Source: Enterococcus saigonensis
GTDB lineage: Bacteria; Bacillota; Bacilli; Lactobacillales; Enterococcaceae
Length of the DNA: 64,000 nucleotides
Direction of reading: 5' to 3'
NCBI RefSeq assembly: GCF_011397115.1
Contig: NZ_AP022822.1
Coordinates: forward strand, 2,212,001-2,276,000
Shown: positions 36,624 to 45,823 of the stretch, in pieces
Layout: every line of letters begins with the position of its first letter
How positions within the stretch are numbered: the stretch's first letter is position 1
Position numbers and translations under genes: made by a program
Notes under the pieces: model-generated
Seen by the model: only the letters and a program-made list of their open reading frames with translations
The model's database searches: none
Told to the model about the DNA's origin: nothing

Positions 36624-38348
36624 ATGAGCGCAGAAGTTTCTAAAAAAAAGCGGCTACAGACAATCATCAAAATTTTTACAAAATATAAAGTTATCCAAAA
36701 TTTTACCCAGCAAAAAAATCCAACTGCCGTTAGAACTGCTTTTGAAGAGTTGGGGCCAACTTTCATTAAAATTGGGCAGATGCTATCCGTACGCACTGAT
36801 TTACTTTCACCTGCTTATATTAAAGCCTTTAAAAGCCTGCAAGATAATGTCAAAAGTGATGACTTTACAGCGGTCAAAGCACTATTAGAAACCGAGTGGG
36901 AACTTCCCCTTGATACTATTTTTGCCGATTTTGAAGAAAAAGCTTTTGCTTCTGCTTCAATTGGTCAAGCTCATCGTGCGACTTTAAAAAGCGGCCAGCA
37001 AGTGGTAGTAAAAGTCCAACACCCTGGCATCATTTCAGCTATCCATGTCGACTTGGCCTTATTTGAAAAAGCCATTCCTTTATTTGCGAAAATTCCTGAA
37101 ACAAAAGTCATTGATTTGCGTAGTGTTTTACGAGAAGTCAAAACTTCTCTTGATAACGAAACAGATTTTTTAAAAGAAAGCAAAAATGCAGAACGTTTTT
37201 ATAAAAATAACAATAATTGGCATGAAGTCAAAGTTCCACAAGTTTTCCATGAATACTGTACAAAGAAAGTCATTGTTTTAGAATTTATGCCTGGAGAAAG
37301 TCTACGTTATTTACTAGAGGCACCAGCAAAAGAAGTCGCCTACGAAGATGTTACCAAAAAAGACTTAAAGAAAAAAATTGGTCTGCTTTTAGTCGAATCC
37401 TTTATGAAACAAGTTTTTGAAGATGGTTTCTTCCATGCTGATCCACATCCTGGGAATCTTTTTTTTCAATTAATCAGCGCAAAAGAAAACAACGCTTCTG
37501 ATAAAGAACGAGTAGGTAAATTTGGACCTTGGGGATACGAAGCAAGATGGCAAACAACTGCAAAATGCCAACCTTACCGCATTGTCTATTTGGACTTTGG
37601 TATGATGGGCAGTTTAGATGATACTTTGCGAGGAAAACTGACAGATACAGTCATTGCCCTTTATACCCAAGATACTACAGCTGTAGCCCAGGCTGTGTTG
37701 CGTTTGTGCCGTCAAGAAGGACCGTTTGATGAATACCGGTTTCACGACGAACTCGAACAATTTTTAGTGGAGTATTATCACTTGTCTTTAAAAGAAATTG
37801 ATTTACAACAAGTGCTAAGTCAGGTTATTAGGATTTGTAACGCCAATAATTTGCAAATGGATCAAGCGATTACAATGCTAATTAAAGCCTTTGGTACATT
37901 AGAAGGTGTTGTTGAAGAATTGGATCCTGAACTTTCTATGATGGAAGTTTTACAAAAATTCGCGCAAAAATATTTTTTCAAGCAATTTGATATTAAAGAG
38001 GAAGCAAAACGGCAAGGCTTAAACCTCTTTAAAAACTTACGGAACTTGCCAAAATTACCAGAAAAAATCAGCAATGCACTTGATACCATTAGTAACGGTA
38101 AGAGTCGGGTCAATTTAGAAATCAAGGATCAAAAACAAATTTTAGATCGGCTTGAAACAATGCTCAATCGGATTGTCGTTGCCTTGATTTTAGCAGCTGT
38201 AATTTTAAGTTCTTCTTTGTTAGTCGTTTCAAGTCCGGATACTCAACCGAAGTTTGTTAACAATTTGGGATTGTTTGGCTATATTGCTGCCTTTGTGACT
38301 ATTTTACTATTGGCTATTGGGTATCTTTATCGCCGCTTTAAAAAATAG
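36624..38348 (+). CDS. ABC1/UbiB-family atypical kinase
   Basis: 574 residues. FEELGPTFIKIGQMLSVR carries the KxGQ motif, ASIGQAHRA the Ala-rich loop, then VVKVQHPGI, FFHADPHPGNL and YLDFGMMG. Two membrane helices close the protein (about 520-542 and 550-570). UbiB/Coq8 proteins are ATPases tied to isoprenoid-quinone metabolism in Gram-negatives and mitochondria; the role in cocci is unclear. An extra ~35 residues (AKENNASDKER... to KCQPYR) sit between the HADPHPGN and DFG motifs, where most homologues have about ten. AGGAGGTG precedes ATG 36624. Confidence 0.88.
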   Translation: MSAEVSKKKRLQTIIKIFTKYKVIQNFTQQKNPTAVRTAFEELGPTFIKIGQMLSVRTDLLSPAYIKAFKSLQDNVKSDDFTAVKALLETEWELPLDTIFADFEEKAFASASIGQAHRATLKSGQQVVVKVQHPGIISAIHVDLALFEKAIPLFAKIPETKVIDLRSVLREVKTSLDNETDFLKESKNAERFYKNNNNWHEVKVPQVFHEYCTKKVIVLEFMPGESLRYLLEAPAKEVAYEDVTKKDLKKKIGLLLVESFMKQVFEDGFFHADPHPGNLFFQLISAKENNASDKERVGKFGPWGYEARWQTTAKCQPYRIVYLDFGMMGSLDDTLRGKLTDTVIALYTQDTTAVAQAVLRLCRQEGPFDEYRFHDELEQFLVEYYHLSLKEIDLQQVLSQVIRICNANNLQMDQAITMLIKAFGTLEGVVEELDPELSMMEVLQKFAQKYFFKQFDIKEEAKRQGLNLFKNLRNLPKLPEKISNALDTISNGKSRVNLEIKDQKQILDRLETMLNRIVVALILAAVILSSSLLVVSSPDTQPKFVNNLGLFGYIAAFVTILLLAIGYLYRRFKK

Positions 38349-38393
38349 CACCTTCACTTAACGGTTGGATTGGCGCAAAAACAAAAGAAACAA

Positions 38394-38449
38394 TAAAAGC
38401 AGTATTGCAGTCGAAATTTATGTATTTTGACTACAATACTGCTTTTTTA
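38394..38449. terminator. bidirectional terminator, UbiB gene / YaiI gene
   Basis: 18-bp stem with one mismatch, AAAAGCAGTATTG / CAATACTGCTTTT core, between converging genes. Confidence 0.85.
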
Positions 38450-38893
38450 TTCTATTTCTTTCAGTAATTTTTCCATTTGGGTAACAAATTCTTGCCGATT
38501 TTCTGCCGTAAACGCTTTTGGTCCTTTTGTTCGTTGCCCGGCTTTTCTTAATTTAGCGCCTAAGTAACGTTGTTCTAACAATTGATCAATTGTTTCTAAC
38601 AAATATTCTTTTCCGCTATGATGAAATACCCGTGCCCCTTTTGGTAAAACTAATGAAGCTAATCCATAATCTTGCGTTATCACCCAATCATCGGCTTTAA
38701 TCTCTTTTACAATGCGGTAATCTGCACTGTCAGCTCCCTTATCTACATAAATGAATTGCACAAAATCTGGATAAGTTTCTGTTGTGTAATGATCGATACT
38801 GGTCACGATTAGTACATCCACTTGATATTTTTTAGCTAGCTGAATCACTTCTTTTTTTACTGGTGAACCATCCCCATCCACTACAAAACGCAT
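38447..38893 (-). CDS. YaiI/YqxD-family protein (UPF0178, DUF188)
   Basis: 148 residues, PIN-like fold of unknown function. The family blocks are the opening VDGDGSPVK, then KGADSADYRIV, ADDWVITQDYGLASLVLPKGARV and RTKGPKAF. The first motif is usually VDADACPVK; here the Cys is replaced by Ser, so that cysteine is not essential. GAGGAAGTG precedes ATG 38893. No operon partner; the ABC ATPase gene ends 75 bp upstream with no clear terminator, so read-through is possible. Confidence 0.9.
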   Translation of the reverse strand: MRFVVDGDGSPVKKEVIQLAKKYQVDVLIVTSIDHYTTETYPDFVQFIYVDKGADSADYRIVKEIKADDWVITQDYGLASLVLPKGARVFHHSGKEYLLETIDQLLEQRYLGAKLRKAGQRTKGPKAFTAENRQEFVTQMEKLLKEIE

Positions 38894-38968
38894 ATTTTCA
38901 CTTCCTCATCAATCTTTTCACAACTAGTATGACGTAGGAGCGATCTTTTAGCAAATTTTTCTCTTTTT

Positions 38969-39640
38969 CTAATCAGCCATTTTTTCAATCAAATGAAATT
39001 GTTGATTAGACAGCTCATACACTGTATCGCAAGCTTTCGCAACTTCTTTTTCATGGGTCACTAAAATAATGCATTTATTTTGTTCATGGGCTATTTTTTG
39101 AAACAACGTCACGATTTCTTTTGAAGTCTTCTCATCCAAGTTACCCGTGGGTTCATCAGCTACAATCAATTCGTGATCACAACACAACGCTCGGACAATC
39201 GCCACCCGCTGCTGTTGCCCCCCTGAAAGCTGTGTAATTTTCTTTTTAGCCAAATCTGTCGTAATTCCAACTTGTGCTAAATTATCTAAGGCATAGGCAG
39301 TAGGATCTCCTTGTTGCGTCTTGGCAATCGACATTGCAGTTAAAACATTATCCAAAGCTGACATATAGGGTAATAAATTGTATGCTTGGAAAACAATTGA
39401 AACATCTTTGCGACGGTATTCTCTAAGTCCAATTTCTTTTAGGGATTGATTTTGATATAAAACAGTTCCATTTTTTGGTTCATCTAAGCCTGTAATTAAA
39501 GATAAAAATGTAGTTTTTCCAGACCCACTCGTACCAAGTATTGCGTAAAGTTTCCCTCTTTCAAATGTTAAATTGATATTTTCAAATAGTGGCTGTTGTG
39601 CATCATACCAATAGCTTAAATTTTGTGTTGTTAATGTCAT
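38969..39640 (-). CDS. ABC transporter ATP-binding protein (MacB/LolD type)
   Basis: 223 residues. Walker A GTSGSGKTT (about 34-42), signature LSGGQQQR, Walker B ELIVADEPTGNLDEKTS and THE switch are intact. The DEPTGNLD pattern places it with FtsX/MacB-type exporters. It follows the permease gene by about 80 bp on the same strand, so the two form an exporter or mechanotransmission complex. The pair is divergent from a response regulator and sensor kinase, the common layout for antimicrobial-peptide sensing modules. Confidence 0.92.
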   Translation of the reverse strand: MTLTTQNLSYWYDAQQPLFENINLTFERGKLYAILGTSGSGKTTFLSLITGLDEPKNGTVLYQNQSLKEIGLREYRRKDVSIVFQAYNLLPYMSALDNVLTAMSIAKTQQGDPTAYALDNLAQVGITTDLAKKKITQLSGGQQQRVAIVRALCCDHELIVADEPTGNLDEKTSKEIVTLFQKIAHEQNKCIILVTHEKEVAKACDTVYELSNQQFHLIEKMAD

Positions 39641-39717
39641 TTGTCTACTCCTTTTGATAAAACACTTAATCTAGATTCATTTGTTAGTAGTGTATTTTTT
39701 AACCGGGTAATCGACGT

Positions 39718-41205
39718 TTAAGATACTAAAATCTCTTTAGGATTAAGACGAAAGATACCAATACTTGCTAATAAAATGGCCCCCATACTGATTAAAAGTC
39801 CCATACCCACAAGACTTGCTATTTCAGTCGGTGAAACTTTAATCTTCAATTCCTGGACAGCTTTATTTGACGTCATCATGCTAGCGAACTTGCCATTTTG
39901 TTTTCCTGGTGCTTCTTCTGGCCTAGCGCCTCTATTTTGATTTGCGGCTGGTTGGTTACTTGCCACTTGGGTAGTCTGATTTTGTTGTTCAAGTAATTGA
40001 TTTCCCACAACATTTCCAACCAGATTGCCGCTTGCTGTCGCAAGCAATAAAGCAAATAACATGCAAATAAAAATTTCTGTGAAAAATTGTAAAATGACTT
40101 TTACGCGTGCTTCTCCTAATGAAAGCAGCACTCCTATTTCATACCGGCGTTCGCGAATGGTTAACATGACAATCAAGGTCAAAATAATAATACCGGCTAA
40201 CGCTACGAGAATAATAATATTTTGCGCAAATTTTGCCACATTATCTAATGGCTGCGCCATTTGCTGATACATTTGATCATTCGTCTGAATGCTATAGGTA
40301 TCGGTATCAATTAATTTATTAGCTTTTGCAACAAAACTGTCCATATTTTTTGGATCAGATAAATTGTAAAGTGCTGAATCAATGGTGTCTGTGCTCTCGC
40401 TACCTTTTAACCGATTGGCTAAGGTGTAGGAAGTAAAAATTGTATTTGCTGGATTCATAAAGTTAAAGCGCATTCCCATACTTGTACCACTATCACTGGT
40501 TTCATAGATTCCTTTTATTTTAAGCGTGACGGCTTTGTCATCACTATCTTTGAGTTTGAAAGTATCTCCAACTGCTAGCCCATTTGCTTTAGCCAGCGCT
40601 GATTCAATCAGAACATTATTGCTACTTTCATCTTCAGTGGTAATGCTTTGACCTTCTATAATTTTTGCTGTTCCTTGTGCAAAACTATTATAGGTCTCAC
40701 TAGTTGAAACGCCGGTGATTTGAAAGTCTCCTTGGCTAATCTTTTCTATTTTTCCTCCAGCTGGCATAGAAAAACCATTTTCTTCCTCCGATTCATCTTC
40801 CTTATCTTCTTGATCTTGGTTTTCCTCAGTCGAGATTGGCTCTATTCCAGTGGATTTCGCAGCAGAAGTGCTCACTTCAAATGAATAATCTTTCACACCG
40901 CTTAAAGCAGCTATCTTTTTTGCATCTTCTATTTTGACGGGCGTCATTTCAAAATTACCTGGTTCTGGACGACTATCTTCCCCTTCACTCGTTTTGTGTT
41001 GCTCAAACATCTTTTCTCTATTTGTAGTCAAAGTCACAGTTGCGCCAATACTTTTTTTGGCATTTTCACTTGCAACCTCAGCCGCACTTTTAATTGTCAA
41101 TCCAGCTAATACAAAAATTAGAATTGCTGAAAAGACCGCAATTAATAATATGCTTCGCCCCTTTTTAGCCCACAGGCTCTGATAAGCGCGCTTAAAAAAA
41201 TTCAT
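39718..41205 (-). CDS. FtsX-like ABC permease
   Basis: 495 residues, four membrane helices: one at about 18-38, then a large outside domain, then three (about 330-355, 375-400, 460-485). The MacB_PCD-type outer domain contains an acidic stretch (EENQDQEDKEDESEEEN, about 125-142), and the last outer loop is Gln/Asn-rich (NQTTQVASNQPAANQNRGARPEE). The N-terminus (AKKGRSILLIAVFSAILIFVL) resembles the pneumococcal Vex permeases, but a second permease is lacking. Cargo is unknown. AGGAGG precedes ATG 41205. Confidence 0.88.
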   Translation of the reverse strand: MNFFKRAYQSLWAKKGRSILLIAVFSAILIFVLAGLTIKSAAEVASENAKKSIGATVTLTTNREKMFEQHKTSEGEDSRPEPGNFEMTPVKIEDAKKIAALSGVKDYSFEVSTSAAKSTGIEPISTEENQDQEDKEDESEEENGFSMPAGGKIEKISQGDFQITGVSTSETYNSFAQGTAKIIEGQSITTEDESSNNVLIESALAKANGLAVGDTFKLKDSDDKAVTLKIKGIYETSDSGTSMGMRFNFMNPANTIFTSYTLANRLKGSESTDTIDSALYNLSDPKNMDSFVAKANKLIDTDTYSIQTNDQMYQQMAQPLDNVAKFAQNIIILVALAGIIILTLIVMLTIRERRYEIGVLLSLGEARVKVILQFFTEIFICMLFALLLATASGNLVGNVVGNQLLEQQNQTTQVASNQPAANQNRGARPEEAPGKQNGKFASMMTSNKAVQELKIKVSPTEIASLVGMGLLISMGAILLASIGIFRLNPKEILVS

Positions 41206-41364
41206 TTTAAGTCCTCCTATTTTGTTGTTTTTACTTACTTTTTTAGCCTATTTTTTTCAGCTTAAAATCGGCTTAAAACAACAAAAAATTATCTTTTATA
41301 TAACCGATGAAAAATTAAGTTTCATTTATGGTCAACATGGTAAAATTAAACCGAGGTGAAATGT

Positions 41365-42036
41365 ATGTTGAAATTACTGGTTATAGAAGATGAACAGACC
41401 TTATCTGACAATATAAAAGAAATCATTCAGCCACTAGGGGAAATCACGCAGGCCTTTGATGGGGAGGTTGGGCTGTTTGAAGCCCAAAGTAATATTTATG
41501 ATTTAATCTTATTGGATTTAATGCTACCTGGGTTAAATGGTTACGAAGTGTTGGCACAATTACGGACACAAAATATTCAAACACCCGTTTTAATCTTAAC
41601 AGCTAAAGATGGTATTGATGATAAAGTTACTGGTTTTCAAAAAGGAGCAGACGATTATTTGACGAAACCTTTTTATCGCGAAGAATTATTATTACGGGTA
41701 AAAGCACTATTAAAACGTTCCCTTGGTTTATATGAAGAAAACATACTGACATATGGACCAATTAGCTGCAATTTACAAAGTAAACAAGTCCTTTTTCAAA
41801 ACGATGTGCTAGCAGTTCAAGGCAAAGAATTTGAACTCCTCATATATTTCATTCAAAACAAAGGTGTAATTTTGACAAAAGAACAAATTTTTGATCGTAT
41901 TTGGGGATTTGATTCGGATACAACGCTAACGGTGGTAGAAGTTTATATGAGTCACCTCCGTAAACATTTAAAACCAACAGGTATAGCTAATGATTTCAAG
42001 ACCCTACGCAATGTCGGCTATTTATTGCAAGAGTAG
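41365..42036 (+). CDS. OmpR-family response regulator
   Basis: 223 residues. The receiver domain has Asp9, the phospho-acceptor Asp51 in LILLDLMLPG, a Thr in LILTAKD and Lys in YLTKPF. The C-terminal winged helix (about 125-222) has DSDTTLTVVEVYMSHLRKHL. A GTG three codons upstream lies inside the ribosome site, so ATG 41365 with GAGGTG 6 nt away is preferred. It is co-transcribed with the kinase 9 nt downstream and divergent from the ABC permease, its likely target. Confidence 0.93.
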   Translation: MLKLLVIEDEQTLSDNIKEIIQPLGEITQAFDGEVGLFEAQSNIYDLILLDLMLPGLNGYEVLAQLRTQNIQTPVLILTAKDGIDDKVTGFQKGADDYLTKPFYREELLLRVKALLKRSLGLYEENILTYGPISCNLQSKQVLFQNDVLAVQGKEFELLIYFIQNKGVILTKEQIFDRIWGFDSDTTLTVVEVYMSHLRKHLKPTGIANDFKTLRNVGYLLQE

Positions 42037-42045
42037 GAGCATATT

Positions 42046-43359
42046 ATGATTATGAATACAGAACTGTCAAAAAAACAACGCCGTCAGTTTTTCTTAGTAA
42101 ATGCAGGTGCGTTTGCACTTATTTTTTTGTTATTGGGTTTTATCGTTTTACAACTATTGCAAAGTTCTGCTTATAAACAGACAGATGAATCCTTAAAAAA
42201 CACTAGTCAAGATAATCGTGTCATTACTATGGAAATATCACGGCTACAAACAGATAATCCATTTTTAGCACCTAAAAATAATGATTTTCCACCAGCAACT
42301 ACGCGAAATAATCGCTTCAATTCACAAATAATTCTTTGGAGCGCAGAAGGGAAAATTTTGAATAAAGCGGTTTTGGGCGCTCGTTTTGCAGAGCTGCAAA
42401 ATTTACAATTAAGTAAAAAAAATCTAAATACTATTCAGGCTTTGTCCGTTAAAAGTGGTAATCAAACATTACATTTTCGCTCTATTATGCGTAAACTGAC
42501 AACACCACAAGAAGACGTTGCCTATGTACAATTATTAGAAAACACCGATCAAATTGATGAATCATTACAGACATTCCAAACAATTTTGATTATGTGTATG
42601 ATTGTTTTTTGGTTGTTATCTTTAGCAATCAGTTATTTTATCTCCCAAAAAAATATGACACCCATTCTATTAGCCTGGCAAAAACAACAAGAATTCGTGG
42701 AAAATGCCTCCCATGAATTACGGACGCCACTGACCATTATTCAAAATAGTTTGCAAAAATTGTTTACCACACCCAATCATACTGTCTTAGAAGAGTCTGA
42801 AGTCATTGCACAAGCACTAAATGAAACAAGACGGCTAAATTCTCTTACGACTGATCTATTAACAATCGCCAGAAGCGATGCCAATGAAACAGTCCTTGAC
42901 TTAACCACGATCACTCCTCAGCCTTTTATTGCACAATTGACCAAGCCTTTCCAAGAGATTGCACAGTTAGATGACAAAACTTTTATTTTAGAAAACTACG
43001 CGAGTGAAAAAGTTATCGCAGATGAAAAAAAAATCCATCAACTACTAGTTATTTTATTAGACAATGCCTTGAAATACACAAAAGCTGGAGATAAAATTAC
43101 AGTTCTTTCTCAGATTACACATGACAATTGGCTTTTAGAAGTTCGTAATACTGGGGCAAATATTGCAGACGAAGATAAGAACCAAATTTTTCAACGTTTT
43201 TACCGAGAAGAACGTTCTCGCAATAAAAACAGTGGTGGTTTTGGCTTAGGACTAGCTATTGCACAACAAATTGTCAAAGACCATCAGGGTAAAATTTCCG
43301 TTCACGACTTAAAGCCAAGCGGGGTTATTTTCAGAGTCAAACTCCCTTTTAAACATTAA
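42046..43359 (+). CDS. sensor histidine kinase
   Basis: 437 residues. Membrane helices at about 17-38 and 179-199 flank an outside sensor of ~140 residues. His223 in ASHELRTPLT is the phosphorylation site; the ATPase domain shows LLDNALKYT and GGFGLGLAIAQQIV. GGAG lies 6 nt before ATG 42046. Partner of the preceding response regulator. An extracellular sensor of this size, together with a divergent FtsX exporter, resembles the VncRS-Vex type of arrangement; the signal is unknown. Confidence 0.93.
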   Translation: MIMNTELSKKQRRQFFLVNAGAFALIFLLLGFIVLQLLQSSAYKQTDESLKNTSQDNRVITMEISRLQTDNPFLAPKNNDFPPATTRNNRFNSQIILWSAEGKILNKAVLGARFAELQNLQLSKKNLNTIQALSVKSGNQTLHFRSIMRKLTTPQEDVAYVQLLENTDQIDESLQTFQTILIMCMIVFWLLSLAISYFISQKNMTPILLAWQKQQEFVENASHELRTPLTIIQNSLQKLFTTPNHTVLEESEVIAQALNETRRLNSLTTDLLTIARSDANETVLDLTTITPQPFIAQLTKPFQEIAQLDDKTFILENYASEKVIADEKKIHQLLVILLDNALKYTKAGDKITVLSQITHDNWLLEVRNTGANIADEDKNQIFQRFYREERSRNKNSGGFGLGLAIAQQIVKDHQGKISVHDLKPSGVIFRVKLPFKH

Positions 43360-43365
43360 CTATAC

Positions 43366-43424
43366 AAAAGGACCAACAAAAAATTACTATCGTGAGTAAT
43401 TTTTTGTTGGTCCTTTAATTTTAC
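43366..43424. terminator. bidirectional terminator, kinase / oxidoreductase
   Basis: 22-bp perfect stem (AAAGGACCAACAAAAAATTA and its complement) with a 6-nt loop, between converging genes. Confidence 0.9.
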
Positions 43425-44378
43425 TTAAATTTGTAACCATTTTTGATATTGTTGCTCCACAAGTGTCACGGTCTCAATTGTCAACTCGGGCGTCATGATT
43501 GGGCTTGTTAGCAAGCCCTCTTTTAAACATTCATTCACATGGTCGACTTCATAGGCAAACTCACTCGTAAAAGGAATTTGTAACGTTTCTTGTCCGTCTT
43601 GAGTAAAAATAGTAGCAACTTCTGTTTTCCAAAAATTTGGAATTTCAATTTTGCCTTTGGTTCCATAAATTGTCATACCATTTTCAGTCCCGAACTCAGT
43701 CGTGATAAAAATGTTGGCTAAAATATCCGTCCCAAATTTCAAACTCAAATCACTTTGCATGTCAGAACGTCCTTGTGGCATGATTGCGTTACCTGTAACA
43801 TCTTGATAATTCTTACCTGTAACGTAGTGCATATAATGAAGTGGATAACTGCCTGAGCCATGCAAAGTTCCACCCCCTGCTTCCAAACTCGGAAACCACT
43901 TGACATGGTCAATATGAGGATAGGAGGTTGTTGAACGCATGAATTTGACTTCCCCAATTTTTCCAGCTTCAATAGCTTTTTTTACTGCTGAAGTAATCGG
44001 TAGAAAAACAGCTTTTTGAGCTTCCATTAAAAAAAGTTTTTTTCTTGCAGCTATTTCAAATAACTCTTTCGCTTCATCAGCTGCTAAAGTGAACGGTTTT
44101 TCCAGCAATACGGACTTTCCTGCTTCTAGCGCCTGCTTGGCAGTCTCGTAGTGTCCTTTATTGTAAGTTGCAATATAAATGATATCAATTTCTTCATCGC
44201 CAAACAATTCTTCATAGCAACCATAAGCTTTTGGAATCTGAAGTTTCTTTGCTACTTTTTGTGCCTTGGCTAATTCTCGTGAAGCAATCGCTGCTACATT
44301 TCCTTCCTTACTAGCTCGTATCCCCGCTACAAAACGTGGTACAATAGATGCGGTACTGACGATCCCATAAGAAATCAT
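43425..44378 (-). CDS. Gfo/Idh/MocA-family oxidoreductase
   Basis: 317 residues. The N-terminal Rossmann part begins ISYGIVSTASIVPRFVAGI, and the middle holds VLLEKPFTLAADEAKEL, with the catalytic EKP lysine. The C-terminal half is the family's beta-sheet domain. These NAD(P)-dependent enzymes oxidise or reduce sugars, inositols or dihydrodiols; the substrate is not readable. GGAGAG precedes ATG 44378. It is a separate unit from lacAB, which ends in its own terminator. Confidence 0.88.
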   Translation of the reverse strand: MISYGIVSTASIVPRFVAGIRASKEGNVAAIASRELAKAQKVAKKLQIPKAYGCYEELFGDEEIDIIYIATYNKGHYETAKQALEAGKSVLLEKPFTLAADEAKELFEIAARKKLFLMEAQKAVFLPITSAVKKAIEAGKIGEVKFMRSTTSYPHIDHVKWFPSLEAGGGTLHGSGSYPLHYMHYVTGKNYQDVTGNAIMPQGRSDMQSDLSLKFGTDILANIFITTEFGTENGMTIYGTKGKIEIPNFWKTEVATIFTQDGQETLQIPFTSEFAYEVDHVNECLKEGLLTSPIMTPELTIETVTLVEQQYQKWLQI

Positions 44379-44487
44379 GATCTACTCTCCTTTCAAAACT
44401 ATAATTACTGTCAAAAATTATACAGATTTTCTTGCTACCCATAGCTTTAAAAATAAATACGCACTTTTAGTGGCTATCCTCGTTTAT

Positions 44488-44526
44488 AACAAAAACCAAC
44501 AGCTGAATATCAACTGCTGGTTTTTA
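44488..44526 (-). terminator. lacAB terminator
   Basis: AAAAACCA-CAG / CTG-TGGTTTTT hairpin, about 65 nt after the lacB stop codon. Confidence 0.7.
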
Positions 44527-44591
44527 TAACTGTATTTAAAATTTAACAGAAATAAACAGAATTTACAAAATCTCCGCTTTATTGCTAAAAA

Positions 44592-45107
44592 TTAATCGTG
44601 ATACTCGCCACGGTCCCATTTTGCTAAAAATTCATCAAAGTAATGAGAATCCGCTTGTTCTGGTTTTGGTCCTTCAACTGCATTGATTTTTTCAATTAAT
44701 GCTTGGTTTTCTGGCGTTTCTTTATATTCAGCTTTGATGAAAGCTTCAATAATATCGTTGATTAAAAATTCTCCGGTAATTTTTCCTCCAAAGCCAATCA
44801 CGTTTGCGTTTAATTCTTCTTTGGAATAAATCGCCGTCGTCATATCCCGCACTAATGCAGCTCGAATACCAGGCACTTTATTTACCGAGTTGGTAATCCC
44901 AACACCTGTTCCACAAATTGTTACACCCAAATCTGCAGCACCACTAGCTACAGCTTCCCCCACGCGCTTACCATAAATAGGGTAGTGTGTGCGGGTAAAG
45001 TCATACGTTCCACAATCAATTACTTCATAACCTTTACTTTTCAAAAAATCAGAAACTGCGATTTTTGTATCTGTCACAATATGATCACAACCAATTGCAA
45101 TTTTCAT
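44592..45107 (-). CDS. lacB: galactose-6-phosphate isomerase subunit LacB
   Basis: 171 residues, the normal length of LacB. RpiB/LacAB fold with MKIAIGCDHIVTD at the start, the active-site segment GVTICGTGVGITNSVNKVPGIRAALV, and the LacB C-terminal extension (HYFDEFLAKWDRGEY). With LacA it converts galactose-6-phosphate to tagatose-6-phosphate. lacC (tagatose-6-P kinase) and lacD (aldolase) are not next to it, so the rest of the pathway must be elsewhere. GAGGGAG precedes ATG 45107. Confidence 0.93.
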   Translation of the reverse strand: MKIAIGCDHIVTDTKIAVSDFLKSKGYEVIDCGTYDFTRTHYPIYGKRVGEAVASGAADLGVTICGTGVGITNSVNKVPGIRAALVRDMTTAIYSKEELNANVIGFGGKITGEFLINDIIEAFIKAEYKETPENQALIEKINAVEGPKPEQADSHYFDEFLAKWDRGEYHD

Positions 45108-45192
45108 GTTTCATACTCCCTCTCATCAAAAGATTCATTTCATTATTTGTCATTCAAAAGTGATATTTTTATCCATAGATAAAATAAAACAA

Positions 45193-45621
45193 TTATGCCA
45201 TTTTATTTAGCATGTCGACCCGAATTTGATGGCGCCCGCCATCATAATGGGCTGCTAAAAATTCCTTGACAATATTTTTAGCCAATCCTTCTCCTACTAT
45301 TTCAGAACCAATCGTAATCATCCGTGCATTATTATGTTCTCGTGTCATGTAAGCAGATCGTTCATCAGAAACTTCTGCTGCGACCATGCCTTTCACTTTG
45401 GTTGCTACCATAAAACTACCTGCACCATAGCCATCAAAGGCAATTCCCATTGCACCTTCATTTTCTTTAATCTCTTTTGCGATGGCTAATGTTGAATCAA
45501 CAAAATCTACCGCGGGCGTTGGTGTTTTATCAACAACCTCAAATCCTGCTGCTACTAAATATTCTTTAATAGTTTCTTTTAAATTCATCCCTTGTGCATC
45601 TGAACCAATTACAACACGCAT
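45193..45621 (-). CDS. lacA: galactose-6-phosphate isomerase subunit LacA
   Basis: 142 residues, the usual LacA length. VVIGSDAQGMNLKETIKEYL, GIAFDGYGAGSFMVATK and REHNNARMITIGSEIVG are family blocks. The frame is open further upstream, but GGAGGAGGAAG directly before ATG 45621 and the family N-terminus MRVVIGSD fix the start. It is followed 85 bp later by lacB. A promoter whose -35 box lies inside a long inverted repeat is upstream, suggesting repression by a LacR-type regulator. Confidence 0.93.
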   Translation of the reverse strand: MRVVIGSDAQGMNLKETIKEYLVAAGFEVVDKTPTPAVDFVDSTLAIAKEIKENEGAMGIAFDGYGAGSFMVATKVKGMVAAEVSDERSAYMTREHNNARMITIGSEIVGEGLAKNIVKEFLAAHYDGGRHQIRVDMLNKMA

Positions 45622-45658
45622 TGTATCTTCCTCCTCCATTAATTTCATCTTCCCTTTT

Positions 45659-45687
45659 ATAATAAAACATTTAAAAACATTTTTCAA
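45659..45687 (-). promoter_or_regulatory. lacAB promoter
   Basis: Minus strand: -35 TTGAAA (45687-45682), 17-nt spacer, -10 TATTAT (45664-45659), about 38 nt before the lacA start. Confidence 0.65.
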
Positions 45688-45724
45688 ACATTTTTAAAAA
45701 TACTATGTTTAAAAGTGTTTGAAA
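45682..45724. promoter_or_regulatory. probable lac operator (inverted repeat over the lacAB -35 box)
   Basis: Arms TTTCAAACATTTTTAAA (45682-45698) and TTTAAAAGTGTTTGAAA (45708-45724) pair at 16 of 17 positions around a 9-nt centre. One arm contains the -35 box. Shape and TGTTTNA-like content fit a DeoR-family LacR site, but no lacR gene is in the window. Confidence 0.55.
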
Positions 45725-45781
45725 AACCGTTTTATCTTTGCTGCAAAGCTTATTTTTTTCTCTCAGTGGTTTTTACGCAAT

Positions 45782-45823
45782 AAAAAAACAGCCTCGAGAA
45801 AAATCTCGAGACTGTTTTTTTCC
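45782..45823. terminator. terminator of the structured RNA
   Basis: Stem ACAG-CTCGAG / CTCGAG-CTGT with seven A and seven T on the flanks. Confidence 0.9.
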
